From assembly GCF_001632365.1 (NCBI RefSeq), contig NW_024468559.1, positions 198,439 through 262,438 of the forward strand: a DNA stretch of 64,000 nucleotides, written 5' to 3'. The first letter of the stretch is position 1, and every line of letters begins with the position of its first letter. Shown here in pieces: positions 63,695-64,000 of this stretch. Under the pieces are notes generated by a model. That model was not told where the DNA came from. It saw only the letters and a program-made list of their open reading frames with translations, and did no database searches. This stretch comes from Laetiporus sulphureus 93-53 (Eukaryota > Basidiomycota > Agaricomycetes > Polyporales > Laetiporaceae). The translations under genes were made by a program, and so were the position numbers.

Positions 63695-64000
63695 TCAAGA
63701 CCGCCAATGGAGCACGTCCTTCAGGGTATGCCACCGTGACCGCTGTACAGCATCTTTCTCGGCATGGCCAAACTCCCACCTAACAAAGCTCCTTCAACCA
63801 CGGCACGCCAGGGAAGGGAGGAAATGCGCACTTGATGAGCAAGTCACCTTTGCCAACCATTCTTCCATCTCTCAAGACGGGCATACCAGCTCCGACGATA
63901 CGCGTCCCGTCAGCACCCTTGACGGACGCGCGGGGTACTGTCAATGCGTATTCTTCGCCGTCCAGGCCTTGCACGACCACCTCGCCAGGATGCGCTGACT
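63695..64000 (-). CDS. DnaJ (Hsp40) C-terminal domain protein, partial
   Basis: The 3' end of a minus-strand gene whose 5' part lies beyond the window. Exon 64000-63832 encodes GEVVVQGLDGEEYALTVPRA and then GAGMPVLRDGRMVGKGDLLI, like the substrate-binding C-terminal domain of class II J-proteins (the GxGMP...KGDL pattern). After a 52-nt intron the last exon 63779-63695 adds KWEFGHAEKDAVQRSRWHTL and ends at TGA. The J domain would be outside the window. The C-terminus departs from the usual FP-rich end of the family. Confidence 0.6.

Noticed and set aside
63780..63980. 66-aa stand-alone ORF ending WLKELC
   Set aside because: The last 16 residues are read-through of a 52-nt intron; the segment is better explained as the penultimate exon of a partial DnaJ-type gene.

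Overview
The window looks like nuclear DNA of an Agaricomycete (mushroom-type) basidiomycete. Most genes are split by many 45-90 nt GT-AG introns, and the families present (DUF6533 membrane proteins, GH17 glucanase with a type II anchor, Zn2Cys6 regulators, SRPK-like and atypical kinases, a chromodomain Ty3/gypsy element) are typical of that group. No rRNA gene, CRISPR array or intact tRNA was seen. Exon models were built by hand from reading-frame continuity, splice signals and family motifs; they are not supported by transcripts.

Left part (1-13.5 kb): a formin-type GBD/FH3 protein without an FH2 domain (+), an NmrA-like Rossmann protein (+), a mucin-like single-pass surface protein with a repeat-rich cytosolic tail (-), and a 683-codon atypical kinase-fold protein (+).

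Mobile-element part (14-31.7 kb): two DUF6533 paralogs (both -) lie in direct orientation with relics of further copies nearby. The left copy is split by an 8,634-bp Ty3/gypsy chromovirus (15757-24390) with 658-bp LTRs that differ at about three positions and a 5-bp target duplication (ATGCG). In its sense direction the element reads LTR, two accessory ORFs, gag, pol (protease, RT, RNase H, integrase, chromodomain, dUTPase), LTR. Its primer-binding site is complementary to its own predicted RNA 5' end, which suggests self-priming. Gag and pol carry in-frame stops. A second insertion, a 1.5-kb poly(A) retroposon with a 13-bp target duplication (25135-26637), lies just upstream of the same damaged gene.

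Right part (33-64 kb): mostly cell-surface, signalling and regulatory genes. These are a membrane-anchored GH17 beta-1,3-glucanase (+), a Kelch single-pass protein (+), acyl-CoA-binding protein (-) divergent from a two-PH-domain protein (+), two tandem paralogous Zn2Cys6 transcription factors (+), an SRPK-like kinase (+), a membrane-anchored helical protein (+), a Sac7-type RhoGAP (+), and the 3' end of a DnaJ-type chaperone gene (-) running off the right edge. The formin-type FH3 protein, RhoGAP, GH17 and surface proteins all suit Rho/cell-wall/polarity biology, but they are separate transcription units. The most unusual content is the retrotransposon, with its 3'-terminal dUTPase, 5' accessory ORFs and self-priming signal.
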